Shown here: positions 9,146-17,532 of the stretch, in pieces
How the letters are laid out: the number at the start of each line of letters is the position of its first letter
Numbering within the stretch: the stretch's first letter is position 1
Source: RYN-230 sp963793825
GTDB taxonomy: Bacteria > Actinomycetota > Actinomycetes > Streptosporangiales > Streptosporangiaceae
NCBI GenBank assembly: GCA_963793825.1
Contig: CAWCBE010000007.1
Location: 930,001-994,000 of the forward strand
DNA length: 64,000 nt
Direction: 5' to 3'
Notes under the pieces: generated by a model
Database searches by the model: none
What the model saw: only the letters and a program-made list of their open reading frames with translations
Told to the model about the DNA's origin: nothing
Position numbers and translations under genes: made by a program

Positions 9146-10165
9146 CTAGGGACGACCTGATCCCGGCGGCCCTTCGTCAGCCGGGGGTGAATCGCGGGGA
9201 ACAAGGCGGAACTCGACCCGGGCCGCCGGGATGCGTTCCTGTTCGCGGGCGAGCAGGGCCAGGGCACGCGCGTCGGCCACCGTGGGGCGGTTCAGGTCCA
9301 GGGCTCGTGGCCACAGGCCGGCAAACCGGACTGCTGCCACCTCGGCCGAGTAGACCAGCGCCTGACTGACCAGGTAGAGCAGGCCGAACATCCCCGCCAC
9401 GGTGGCGAAGCTCCCGTAGACGGGCCCGGCCTTGCGCACCAGCCCGGCCAGCAATGGTGCACCCAGATTGAGCACCACGGTCACGGCCACAGCGCCCAGG
9501 ACGGCGGCCGGCCAGAGGGCACGGACCGGCGCTGGCCGCGCGAGCAGCAGCCTGGCGCCAAACAGCAAGACGGCGAATATGACCACGGCCGACCCGAGCA
9601 GCGCCACAGCGCGTTCCGCTCCCGGCAAGTCAGGCAGCGCCGTCACCACCACAGTGAGCGCGCCGGCCGTCAAGGCCCCGAGCAGCAGCGTCACCAGCAT
9701 CACGAATACCCGGGCGTACCGGGATGCGAACCCGGCACGCAGCCGCCTCGGGACGGCCGCGACATGGTTCAGCGTCTGGTACGCGGAGAACACGACACCG
9801 GTTCCGGAGAACAGCAAGCCGATCAGGCCGGCGATGAACGCGACGGTCGAGGTCGGCAACGTAGCCAGCGAATTCTCAACCGTGGACCGCAGCGCCGACG
9901 GGACGACCGCGGTGATGAGCTGCTGCCGCAGTTCTGGGTTGTCAGCCAGCACCCGCGACAGGATCGCCACGCCCAGCAGCAGCAACGGGAAGATGGACAG
10001 GAAACCGTAGTAGGTGATGAGCGCAGCCTCGCGCCCGCCATCATCATCTCCGTACTTCTTGATCACTGCGTAAGGGAATCCCAGCACGACATGCTGACGC
10101 TGCACGCGGTCCGCCCAGGCGATGACCTGGTTCACCCGCGCGCCCAGTTTCTCGAACAAGCGCAT
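9146..10165 (-). CDS. YihY/virulence factor BrkB family membrane protein
   Basis: A 339-aa polytopic protein. The region EAALITYYGFLSIFPLLLL is the conserved first membrane segment of YihY/BrkB proteins (formerly mis-called RNase BN). Six or so hydrophobic helices follow, including a conserved GxxYGSFATVAGMFGLLYLVS block. The C-terminal ~60 residues are polar and cytoplasmic. Function in the family is unsettled; proposals include envelope transport. The frame extends to 10264, but ATG at 10165 is preceded by AGAGAGG with 5-base spacing and starts at MRLFEKLGARVNQVI, so it is preferred. It is divergent from the small gene pair at 10416-11250. Confidence 0.85.
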   Translation of the reverse strand: MRLFEKLGARVNQVIAWADRVQRQHVVLGFPYAVIKKYGDDDGGREAALITYYGFLSIFPLLLLGVAILSRVLADNPELRQQLITAVVPSALRSTVENSLATLPTSTVAFIAGLIGLLFSGTGVVFSAYQTLNHVAAVPRRLRAGFASRYARVFVMLVTLLLGALTAGALTVVVTALPDLPGAERAVALLGSAVVIFAVLLFGARLLLARPAPVRALWPAAVLGAVAVTVVLNLGAPLLAGLVRKAGPVYGSFATVAGMFGLLYLVSQALVYSAEVAAVRFAGLWPRALDLNRPTVADARALALLAREQERIPAARVEFRLVPRDSPPADEGPPGSGRP

Positions 10166-10415
10166 GCCAGCCTCTCTGTCAGCACGTTCGGACACGTCAA
10201 GCGGACGGCTCAGCGCGATCGTGGTGGTGCGGTAAGCGGGCCCGGCCGGCGAGTGTGACAGCAATCAACGGGACGCAGGCCGCCGGCGTCCGGTCCCGGT
10301 CCGCCGACCTGATCTCGAAGTGAACCACCGAACACGTCATGCCGTCGGCGCAGGTCCGGCAGGACCAGAATCTCACTCCCCGCGGATGAGGGCGGCGGCC
10401 CGTCAGGGAGGTGAC

Positions 10416-10532
10416 ATGAGTACGGACCTCTTCAGCTCAGCGCACGCTGGATGCGTCAGCGCGATTCAGGAGCGCGTCGAGATCCCCGCTGGCGAGCGGG
10501 TGGCAGTCCTGCAGGGGTGCGGTGATGACTGA
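10416..10532 (+). CDS. Possible small gene or leader peptide (38 aa)
   Basis: An ATG at 10416 is preceded by GGGAGGTGAC, one of the strongest ribosome-binding sites in the window. The 38-residue peptide ends DPGC-type hydrophilic (…VAVLQGCGDD) and its stop (10530-10532) overlaps the start of the next gene at 10525 by 8 bases, the arrangement of translational coupling. No family is recognised. Coding status rests on the ribosome site and the overlap, not on conservation. It may be a true microprotein or only a coupling leader. Confidence 0.4.
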   Translation: MSTDLFSSAHAGCVSAIQERVEIPAGERVAVLQGCGDD

Positions 10533-11250
10533 AGGGCTGAGCCCGATCGAGGCCGGCAAGAAGCTGCATGAGCATGGCGAGACGCTGGACCGGGAAGGCG
10601 AGAAAGCAGGCGGTCGCGGCGGGGACGAGGACCGTCATTCCCGGATCGTGCAGATCGGCGAGGCCGTGCTGCTCGCACTCGTCACCATCACCGCTGCCTG
10701 GGCGGGCTACTCGGCGGCGAGGTGGGGCACGGCATCGCGGGTTGAGATCGCGCGGTCTTCCACGCTGCGCGCCCTCGCTACCCGCGACGACCTCGCCGCC
10801 CTCTCGCTCCGCAACTTCGACGCTTCGACGTTCAACGCCTGGTTCCTCGCGTTCACCCTGAACAGCCCGCAGAAAGAGGCCATCGCAGAGCGCCGGTTCC
10901 GCCCCGCGTTCCGGGTCGCCTTCAACGCGTGGATGGCCACCGACCCGCTGCACAACCCGCACGCCGCACCCGGCCCGACCTACATGCCGCAGTACAAGCT
11001 CCCGGTCCAGGCGCAGGCCAACGCGCTCGACAACGCGGCTAACGCGCGATTCCAGGCCGGCAACCAGGCCGGGCTCACCGGCGACAACTATGTCCGGATC
11101 ACGGTCTTCCTCGCCGCCGTGCTGTTCCTGGTCGGCATCGGCAGCTCATTCAAGCTGCACGGAATCCGCTACGCACTGATCACATTCGGCTCGGTGCTAT
11201 TGCTCCTCTCGATCGTGCTCATCCTGCGACAGCCCGGCCTGCCCAGCTGA
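10525..11250 (+). CDS. Two-segment membrane protein of unknown function
   Basis: A 241-aa protein. A charged N-terminus (Glu/Lys/Gly-rich, residues 1-40) leads into a first hydrophobic helix (VLLALVTITAAWAGYSAARW). An Asn/Ala-rich extracytoplasmic stretch of ~110 residues follows, then two C-terminal helices (ITVFLAAVLFLVGIGSSF and YALITFGSVLLLLSIVLIL). This layout resembles DUF4337-like bacterial membrane proteins, but I do not claim membership. ATG at 10525 has AGGGG 7 bases upstream, and GTG at 10522 is an alternative. It is probably coupled to the 38-codon frame in front of it. Function unknown. Confidence 0.7.
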   Translation: MTEGLSPIEAGKKLHEHGETLDREGEKAGGRGGDEDRHSRIVQIGEAVLLALVTITAAWAGYSAARWGTASRVEIARSSTLRALATRDDLAALSLRNFDASTFNAWFLAFTLNSPQKEAIAERRFRPAFRVAFNAWMATDPLHNPHAAPGPTYMPQYKLPVQAQANALDNAANARFQAGNQAGLTGDNYVRITVFLAAVLFLVGIGSSFKLHGIRYALITFGSVLLLLSIVLILRQPGLPS

Positions 11251-11407
11251 CTCCTGGTGGCGCCGCCGGGAATGTGGCGAGAAGTAGGAACGACAGGAGA
11301 GTTCCTGAGCGGGCTGGCCCGGGTACGGCTAGTTGCGGCCGGCCAGGGCTCTCGCCGGAGCTGTCAGGACTCCAGAGGTGCTCAAGGTTGAGGCCGGGAG
11401 GTGGAAG

Positions 11408-12691
11408 ATGGCTGGACGGCGGGTCTTGGGTCTGGTTCTCGCGGGTGGGGCGGGCAAGCGCCTCGCGCCGCTGACCGCCGACCGCGCCAAACCCGCCGTT
11501 CCCTTCGGCGGGCTCTACCGGCTGGTGGATTTCACGCTGTCTAACCTGGTCAACGCCGGATGCCAGCGCATCTGCGTCCTTACCCAGTACAAGAGCCACA
11601 GCCTGGACCGGCACCTCACGACCACCTGGCGGCTGAGCAGCCTGCTGGATAACTACGTGACGCCGGTCCCGGCACAGCAGCGCCTTGGCCCGCGCTGGCA
11701 AACCGGCTCAGCGGATGCGATCCACCAGTCGCTGAACCTCATCTACGACGAGCGGCCCGACATCGTGCTGGTCTTCGGGGCCGATCACGTGTACCGGATG
11801 GACCCGGCGCAGATGATCGAGGCGCACTTGGCCTGGGGCGCGGGGGCGACGGTCGCGGCGGTTCCCGTCCCCCGGAGGGAGGCGACGGAGTTCGGCGTGG
11901 CGCGGACGGGGCCGGACGGCCACCGGATCGAGGCATTCCTGGAAAAGCCAGCCGACCCGCCGGGGCATCCCGGCCAGCGGGATAACGCGTTCGCGTCCAT
12001 GGGCAACTACGTATTCGACAGCGATGTGCTGGTCGAGGCGCTGAAGAAGGACGCGGCTGACGACAGCAGCCAGCACGCCATGGGCGGTGACATCATGCCG
12101 ATGCTGGTGCGGGAGCGCGCCGCACACGTCTACGACTTCCTGCAGAACAGGGTGCCCGGCGCTGAAGACGGCGACCGGGGCTACTGGCGAGATGTGGGGA
12201 CGCTCGATTCCTATTTCGATGCCCACATGGACCTGTGCGCGGTGCAGCCGGTGTTCAACCTGTACAACGACCGGTGGCCGATCCTGACCCATGTGCCGTC
12301 GCAGCCGCCGGCCAAGTTCGTGCATAACGACGGCGACCGGGCGGGACGGGCCATCAACAGCGTGGTCAGCAACGGCGTCATCGTTTCCGGCGGGCTGGTG
12401 CGCAACTCAGTCCTGTCGCCGGGAGCGCGGGTGGACAGCTGGGCCAGGGTCGAGCGGTCGGTACTGATGCACAACGCTCGCGTCAACCAGCATGCCGTGG
12501 TCGAGAACGCCATCCTGGACAAGAACGTTGTCGTGCAGGAGGGCACCGTGGTCGGGGTGGACAAGGAGCATGACCGTGCCCGCGGTTTCACCGTGTCCGA
12601 AGGCGGCATCACGGTGGTCGGCAAGGGTCAACTGGTGACGCAGTTACCGTCGTCAGCCAGCTGCCCTGGCACTGCGCGCGGCTGGGCGTGA
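11408..12691 (+). CDS. glgC: Glucose-1-phosphate adenylyltransferase (ADP-glucose pyrophosphorylase)
   Basis: A 427-aa enzyme that makes ADP-glucose from glucose-1-phosphate and ATP, the committed step of bacterial glycogen synthesis. The nucleotidyltransferase start VLGLVLAGGAGKRLAPLT and AKPAVPFGGLYRLVDFTLSN are diagnostic. VFGADHVYRMD is the metal/catalytic loop, FLEKP and YWRDVGTLDSYFDAHMDL bind sugar phosphate. The C-terminal third is a left-handed beta-helix with VRNSVLSPGARVDSWARVERSVL repeats. ATG at 11408 has GGGAGGTGG just upstream. It is convergent with the trehalose synthase-like gene, and glgP and a CBM48 protein lie elsewhere in the window. Confidence 0.93.
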   Translation: MAGRRVLGLVLAGGAGKRLAPLTADRAKPAVPFGGLYRLVDFTLSNLVNAGCQRICVLTQYKSHSLDRHLTTTWRLSSLLDNYVTPVPAQQRLGPRWQTGSADAIHQSLNLIYDERPDIVLVFGADHVYRMDPAQMIEAHLAWGAGATVAAVPVPRREATEFGVARTGPDGHRIEAFLEKPADPPGHPGQRDNAFASMGNYVFDSDVLVEALKKDAADDSSQHAMGGDIMPMLVRERAAHVYDFLQNRVPGAEDGDRGYWRDVGTLDSYFDAHMDLCAVQPVFNLYNDRWPILTHVPSQPPAKFVHNDGDRAGRAINSVVSNGVIVSGGLVRNSVLSPGARVDSWARVERSVLMHNARVNQHAVVENAILDKNVVVQEGTVVGVDKEHDRARGFTVSEGGITVVGKGQLVTQLPSSASCPGTARGWA

Positions 12692-12748
12692 CCTTGATGC
12701 CTCGTACTGCCCCCTCGGGGCCACCAGGGCACGCCGAGCCAGGCTGTG

Positions 12749-14149
12749 CTAATCGCCCATGGTTGCGCCGATGACCTCGGCCCACCGCATGAGGTGGCGG
12801 TCACCAAGGTAATTTTCCCGGATGCGCGCCTGGCCGGCTGCGCCTATGAGCCCCGCCTCGTCCGGACTGTCGATCAGTCGCCGCACCTGCGACCCGAACG
12901 TGGCCAGGTCGGCCGGATCGCGCAGCAGGACGCCGGTGCCGTTGACGATCTGGTCCTGGATTCCGCCGATGGCCGAGCCGATCACGGGGCGGCCCTTCCA
13001 CATGCCTTCGGCCACGGTCAGCCCGAATCCCTCGGCCAGGCTCTTCTGCGCGATCACCGTCGCATGCCGCTGAATCGCGTTGACCATGGCCGCGTTCTCC
13101 TCGACGTCGTCGAGCGGCAGGGTCACCAGCAGCACCCGCGCGCGGGCCGCCGCAGGCAGGCGCCGCCACTGCGCCTGGCACTCGGCCAGGACGAGGGCAC
13201 CCTCAGGATCATCGGCAACCTCGCTCATCATGGGACCGACGAGCATCAGGTATGCAGCGCTGCGCGGCAGCACGTGCTCGGCGAAGCCGCGCATGACACC
13301 GGACATGTCCTTCAGCCTGTCCCAGCGGGAAACCTGGACGACGACGGGATCACCCGGGCCGGGCCGGCCGTCTCCCGTCACCTGCCCGCCGCGGGTGACT
13401 TCGCCGACTGTCCCGTCACGGCGCGCGAAACGCCCGGGTGCCCGCGGCGCATCGCCGCTCAACACTCCGACAGTGGTCAGGATCGCCTGGACCGTTGCGG
13501 CGTCGAGTTCCTGATTCTTCGCGGAGAACGGGTCGATCGATGGCGGGATGACCCAGGCTCGTGCCGGGGGGATCCACGCTGGCACGTACTGCCGTCGGCT
13601 GAAGACATGCCCATGCGCGGGCGTCACGTACGGGCGCAGGAAATCCCAGGCCCAGCGGGTGGCATCGTTCTGCCAGTCCACGCCGATGTGGCAGCGCCAC
13701 ACCACCCGCGCGCCGGCCCGGGCCAGGGGTGCCGCCAGGCCTGCTGTCTGCGGGTCATGCAGCAGCACGATGTCGCCGGGGAGTACCTGCCTGAGCAACT
13801 CGTCTGCATTTGCGGCCAGGACCTGCTCATAATGGCGGGCGTCAGAGCTGCTGAGTTTCCCGGCATCGCCAGCGTCGCCGTGAATCTGATTGTGCAGCCG
13901 CTTGGTGATCGCGAAGAAGTCCGGGTCGGCGCCGATCACCGTCCAGCGGACCGCGATGTCCAGGCCCTCGATGTACCCCACGAGCACTTGGAGCATCTCA
14001 GCGACGCCGCCGCCGACTGCGGTCGAATTGACATTCCAGATGGTCCGGCGGCCGAGCCTGTTCCGGAACTGGGTGGCCATGGTGAGCAGCCGCCCGTATC
14101 GGTCAGCGCCGATGACCGGCTCGAGCACGCTGACCGGCGCACCAGGCAC
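12749..14149 (-). CDS. GT4 glycosyltransferase, trehalose synthase TreT-like
   Basis: A 466-aa retaining GT-B enzyme. The N-terminal domain holds RTIWNVNSTAVGGGVAEMLQ, a hallmark of the TreT/trehalose phosphorylase branch of GT4, and DIVLLHDPQTAGL. The C-terminal domain carries VVVQVSRWDRLKDMSGV, then AQKSLAEGFGLTVAEGMWKG with the conserved E-x7-E pair that binds the nucleotide sugar, and PVIGSAIGGIQDQI. TreT makes trehalose from ADP- or UDP-glucose and glucose. Lying beside glgC, which supplies ADP-glucose, fits that role, but direction and donor are inferred. The start is a GTG at 14149 with GAGG 5 bases ahead. A possible promoter and a hairpin lie in the 360-bp gap upstream. Confidence 0.82.
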   Translation of the reverse strand: MPGAPVSVLEPVIGADRYGRLLTMATQFRNRLGRRTIWNVNSTAVGGGVAEMLQVLVGYIEGLDIAVRWTVIGADPDFFAITKRLHNQIHGDAGDAGKLSSSDARHYEQVLAANADELLRQVLPGDIVLLHDPQTAGLAAPLARAGARVVWRCHIGVDWQNDATRWAWDFLRPYVTPAHGHVFSRRQYVPAWIPPARAWVIPPSIDPFSAKNQELDAATVQAILTTVGVLSGDAPRAPGRFARRDGTVGEVTRGGQVTGDGRPGPGDPVVVQVSRWDRLKDMSGVMRGFAEHVLPRSAAYLMLVGPMMSEVADDPEGALVLAECQAQWRRLPAAARARVLLVTLPLDDVEENAAMVNAIQRHATVIAQKSLAEGFGLTVAEGMWKGRPVIGSAIGGIQDQIVNGTGVLLRDPADLATFGSQVRRLIDSPDEAGLIGAAGQARIRENYLGDRHLMRWAEVIGATMGD

Positions 14150-14297
14150 ACAGACCTCGTGCAGCCCTCCGGGCTTGGCCGCCTTCGGTGTGGCCGGGGG
14201 CGAGGTGGTGAGGTCGGCTGATGGCGCCGACGGGATGCCGGTCGTGCTCTGTCGTGCCGCTAGGTCGGTGATGGCGTTACTTCCTTCACGAATGGGA

Positions 14298-14318
14298 CCC
14301 GGGTCGTTGAAACCCGGG
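14298..14318. repeat. Hairpin: 7-bp CCCGGGT/ACCCGGG stem with 7-nt loop
   Basis: Arms 14298-14304 and 14312-14318 are perfect complements around CGTTGAA. Flanking GGGA (14294-14297) and TCCC (14324-14327) could extend the stem with a bulge. It lies about 150 bp upstream of the treT-like start and could form in its 5' leader. No T-run, so a leader structure or operator is likelier than a terminator. Confidence 0.45.
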
Positions 14319-14380
14319 CCGGTTCCCTCGCGGAGCTAGCCTCTCGCGGCTTTCGGCAGGCGTTCCCCGTATTAATTCTA

Positions 14381-14409
14381 AATGTACGCCTAAAAGAATA
14401 AAGTAGCAA
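14381..14409 (-). promoter_or_regulatory. Candidate promoter for the treT-like gene
   Basis: In an unusually AT-rich patch (14370-14440), the minus strand reads TTGCTA, a 17-base spacer and TACATT. Each hexamer matches 4 of 6 consensus positions. It would start transcription about 220 bases ahead of the GTG at 14149. The proposal rests on spacing and base composition only. Confidence 0.3.
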
Positions 14410-14513
14410 ATACCTGAGCTTACCCTGACAATATTTCCAGACGTTGGGCGGTGCTGAAGGATAGAGAACTGGAGTTGACCGGCCAGGGATGCCTGACGAT
14501 CTGAATCGCCTTG

Positions 14514-15698
14514 CTAGGGAAGCGGCATCATCCCATGCTCTGGGAAGGTCGCGACGCGGGTGGCCATGATGGCCCGGTCGAGGGCGTCCGCCGGGTCGAA
14601 CCCGGATTCGAAGCGGGCGTACTGGGCCCGTGCCCCATCGGTCATGAACTCAGGTGCGGGGCGGCCCGTACCGCGGGACGCGTGCTCGCGCCAGGCGGCC
14701 GGGATGCGCGCCCCAGGGTCGATCGGATGCCCGGCGGCCTCCGCCAGCAGGTGGGCCCACGTCCTGGGGACCACCTGGAGCAGGTCGTAGCCGCCTCCCC
14801 CGGTAAAAAGCCAGCGGCCGCCCGCCACCTCGTGAGCCAGCTCGTGGACCGCCACGTGCGCCGCGCGCTGGGCGTCAATGGACAGCTGCAGGCCGGCCAG
14901 CGGATCGAGCCGGTGAGTATCACAGCCGTGCTGGCTGACCAGGATCGCGGGCCGGAACGCACGCAGCAGGGGCGGCACGACCGCATGGAAGGCACGTAGC
15001 CACCCCTCATCCCGGGTCCCGGTCGGCAGCGCCAGGTTCACCGCCGACCCCTGCGCTCCTGGCCCGCCTGTCTCGGCCGGCAGGCCGGTGCCGGGGAACA
15101 GCGCCGCCGGATTCTCATGCAGGCTTATCGTCAGCACCCGCGGATCGTCATAGAAGGCGGCCTGCACCCCGTCGCCGTGGTGCACGTCGAGGTCGACGTA
15201 GGCGACCCGCTCCGCACCCTGCCCTAGTAGCCAGGCGATCGCGATGGCCGGGTCGTTGTACACGCAGAACCCGCTCGCGCTGCCGCGCATCGCATGGTGC
15301 AGGCCGCCTGCCATGCTCGCGCCATGCTGCGCCGCGCCAGTCCAGACCGCACGGGCCGCCGCCAGGGTCGCGCCCGCCACCAGCGCCGATGCGTCATGCA
15401 TACCGGGGAACACCGGGTCATCCTCAGTGCCGAGGCCGAAGTCCAGCGCTGCGGGGTCCGGCTCCGGCATGCCCGCCAGCCGTACTCCCGCGATGTAGCG
15501 CGGGTCATGCACCAGCTCAAGCTCCGCGTCAGTCGCGGGTACCGGGCTTTGTACCGAAACCCCGGCCTCAGCGAACAGGCCGAAGGCCCGGGCCAGCTCG
15601 ATCGTCAGCTCGACCCGGACCGGCGCCATCGGGTGGCCGGTCCCGAAGTCATAGGCGGCCAGTCGGTCGTCCCAGGCCACGTAGAGCGTGCAGGCCAT
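14514..15698 (-). CDS. acuC: AcuC-like histone deacetylase family protein
   Basis: A 394-aa zinc deacetylase of the arginase/HDAC fold. Visible motifs are GTGHPMAPVRVELTIELA at the N-terminus, GLHHAMRGSASGFCVYND (the HH active-site pair), VAYVDLDVHHGDGVQAAFYDD (Asp/His zinc ligands), TISLHENP and SQHGCDTHRLDPLAGL (third ligand Asp). FTGGGGYDLLQVVPRTWA supplies the GGGGY catalytic Tyr loop. In Bacillus, AcuC removes acetyl groups from acetyl-CoA synthetase and reactivates it. That role here is from the family. It starts at ATG 15698. It is not in an operon with acuA or acsA within the window. Confidence 0.88.
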   Translation of the reverse strand: MACTLYVAWDDRLAAYDFGTGHPMAPVRVELTIELARAFGLFAEAGVSVQSPVPATDAELELVHDPRYIAGVRLAGMPEPDPAALDFGLGTEDDPVFPGMHDASALVAGATLAAARAVWTGAAQHGASMAGGLHHAMRGSASGFCVYNDPAIAIAWLLGQGAERVAYVDLDVHHGDGVQAAFYDDPRVLTISLHENPAALFPGTGLPAETGGPGAQGSAVNLALPTGTRDEGWLRAFHAVVPPLLRAFRPAILVSQHGCDTHRLDPLAGLQLSIDAQRAAHVAVHELAHEVAGGRWLFTGGGGYDLLQVVPRTWAHLLAEAAGHPIDPGARIPAAWREHASRGTGRPAPEFMTDGARAQYARFESGFDPADALDRAIMATRVATFPEHGMMPLP

Positions 15699-16049
15699 GT
15701 GATCATCTCCCCAGTCCCGCGAACCCGGAGAGCTTGATTGCGGACCTCATCGGGATCTTCGTGCCACTGGCCAGCCAGCGGCTGGCCGCACAGGACCCGC
15801 TCGACTGACCGCCGGCACTGCCTGACCACTTTCTCCACCCAGCCTATATACGCAATTTTAAGCTAGCAATACATTTCTAGAAAAATATTGATACGACCGT
15901 GATCACCGGAGCCAGTAGGACTTCGCGGGCAGCAGCCGCCGCCGGGGCGGCCACGTCCGGCCGGGCCAGCGCCAGCCGCCGCGACCGCCCGCTCCGGCGC
16001 GGTCGCCCGGGGCCGGACCAGATGCCGTGCCCCCGGCCCGCGGAGATCT
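15699..16049. other. Gene-free stretch with an AT-rich patch
   Basis: No gene is recognised. Bases 15841-15895 are strongly AT-rich for this genome and contain the 10-bp palindrome TTTCTAGAAA near 15876. That is a natural place for an acuC promoter or a terminator of the lipoprotein gene that ends at 16050. A 77-codon minus-strand frame (15838-15605) overlaps acuC out of frame and shows no motif. Confidence 0.4.
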
Positions 16050-16559
16050 TCAGGCCGTTCCCGGCTTCGTCGGGTTCCAGCTCGGGACCGATCCGCCTGG
16101 CTCGACCGAGAATATGAATTGCAGGAACTTCGCGGTACCCCGCCGGTTGACGTAGAGATAGGCCATCTTCCGGTAGGACGGCTGGCCGTCGTGCGCCTGG
16201 ATGCCCTGCAGGCGGACCGTGACCGGGTACGTGGTTGGGCGCCAGCTGGATACCGGGCCTGGCTGAGGCCAGTAGATGTCCAGCTTCCCGCTCGCCCATG
16301 GCCTGGGGCTCCCCCACTGCCGCCAGGCCAGCTGCCGGGCCACGGGCGCTCCGCCCATGCCGACATAGATGAGGCTGGGGCGCTGAACCATCCCGGACCA
16401 TCCGGCCACGTCCGGCTGCACCCGCACCGGGGCGGCAGCGGCGCTGGCCGGGCTGGCCGCGGCCGGGTGAGCGCTCGGGCCGGGCGTACTGCAGGCGGCC
16501 AGCCCGCCGCTGAGAACGGTGGCGGCGGTGATGCCCAGGATTCTGGATGTGCTGCTCAC
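16050..16559 (-). CDS. Small secreted lipoprotein of unknown function
   Basis: A 169-aa protein. An N-terminal hydrophobic segment ends in GGLAAC with Cys at residue 23, a standard lipobox for lipid attachment and outer-face membrane anchoring. An Ala/Pro/Ser-rich linker follows, then a ~110-residue domain with aromatic residues (GKLDIYWPQPGPVSSWRP, YRKMAYLYVNRRG) that I cannot assign. Start is GTG 16559 with a GGGGGAG site about 12 bases upstream, slightly far. The next gene (DUF5995) is divergent. The export call is solid; function unknown. Confidence 0.7.
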   Translation of the reverse strand: MSSTSRILGITAATVLSGGLAACSTPGPSAHPAAASPASAAAAPVRVQPDVAGWSGMVQRPSLIYVGMGGAPVARQLAWRQWGSPRPWASGKLDIYWPQPGPVSSWRPTTYPVTVRLQGIQAHDGQPSYRKMAYLYVNRRGTAKFLQFIFSVEPGGSVPSWNPTKPGTA

Positions 16560-16739
16560 GAAGGACCCGCTCCCCCTGTCCCCTCAAGAACACGCCCGGG
16601 CGCAGCGGAAGGCAAGGGCCAGAAGGCCGCCAGTGGGGTGCCCAGCAGCACACGCCGGCATGATTCGATCCGCCCCCGAGGCCGGGGTTCACCGGCCGCG
16701 TTCCTTCCCCCCAGGTGACGATGCTCGTAGAGTGAGGCC

Positions 16740-17444
16740 ATGTCAGCCGGGGGGGCCGCCGCGCAGGCGCCAGTGACGTCGGTCGCCGATGCCATAGCAC
16801 GCATGGAGGCGATCGGCGCCTCTCTTCCGGCCGGGGATGGGCTGGGCTGCTTCAACAGCATGTACCTCGAGGTCACCAAGCAGGTGGACAGCGACCTGGG
16901 CGCCGGGTTCTTCGCCGATCCCGCGTTTATGACCCAGCTCGACGTCACCTTTGCCAACTTGTACTTCGAGGCGGTGGATGCCGCGGATGACCCGGCCGCG
17001 GTGCCGCTGGCCTGGCGGCCGCTCATCGAGCAGCGCGCGCAGCCCGGGATCGAGCCGGCGCAGTTCGCCCTCGCGGGAATGAACGCCCACATCAATCATG
17101 ATCTGCCCCTGGCGGTCACGGGCACCTGCACCGCGCTGGCCACGTCGCCATCCGCGGGCACGCACCTGGCCGACTACCAGAAGGTGGACCGGCTACTGGA
17201 TGCCGCGGAGCAGTCCGTCCGGCAGTCCCTGGAGACCGCGCCCGAGCTCGCCGCCGACCGTCATCTGCAGGCGGTCGGCAACCTCATCTCCTCGTGGTCG
17301 ATCAACTCGGCCCGCGACCTTGCCTGGAACAACAGCCTCCTGCTGTGGGAGGTCCGCAGCGATCCGGTGGTACGCGGGCTGCTGTGCGACAGCCTGGCCG
17401 CTACCACCGCGATGGCCAGCCGCATGCTGCTCATCGCCGTATAG
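16740..17444 (+). CDS. DUF5995 family protein
   Basis: A 234-aa cytoplasmic protein. Conserved blocks DGLGCFNSMYLEVTKQV, FFADPAFMTQLDVTFANLYFEA and the striking QFALAGMNAHINHDLPLAV match what I know as DUF5995, an actinobacterial and fungal family of unknown activity. The H-x-N-H-D core suggests a metal site (inference). Two predicted helices follow to the C-terminus, where SSWSINSARDLAWNNSLLLW is conserved. ATG at 16740 has a GAGG site close by. It stands alone ahead of the APC transporter gene at 17533. Confidence 0.78.
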   Translation: MSAGGAAAQAPVTSVADAIARMEAIGASLPAGDGLGCFNSMYLEVTKQVDSDLGAGFFADPAFMTQLDVTFANLYFEAVDAADDPAAVPLAWRPLIEQRAQPGIEPAQFALAGMNAHINHDLPLAVTGTCTALATSPSAGTHLADYQKVDRLLDAAEQSVRQSLETAPELAADRHLQAVGNLISSWSINSARDLAWNNSLLLWEVRSDPVVRGLLCDSLAATTAMASRMLLIAV

Positions 17445-17532
17445 CGACAGCCCGGGGGAACGGAACGCATCCTGGACGTGGCCTGGTGTGCCCGCGATCT
17501 AGGTGATGAGCTGCAGCGGCCAGAGGAGACCG

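Noticed and set aside
12746..14221. Long plus-strand open frame opposite the TreT-like gene
   Set aside because: It is His/Asp/Arg-rich without motifs, and the minus strand carries a clear glycosyltransferase. High-GC DNA gives such antisense frames.
14290..14330. Considered as a riboswitch
   Set aside because: A single hairpin without a recognisable aptamer core.
15605..15838. 77-codon minus-strand frame upstream of acuC
   Set aside because: It overlaps acuC out of frame and has no recognisable sequence; the AT-rich patch before it fits a promoter better.
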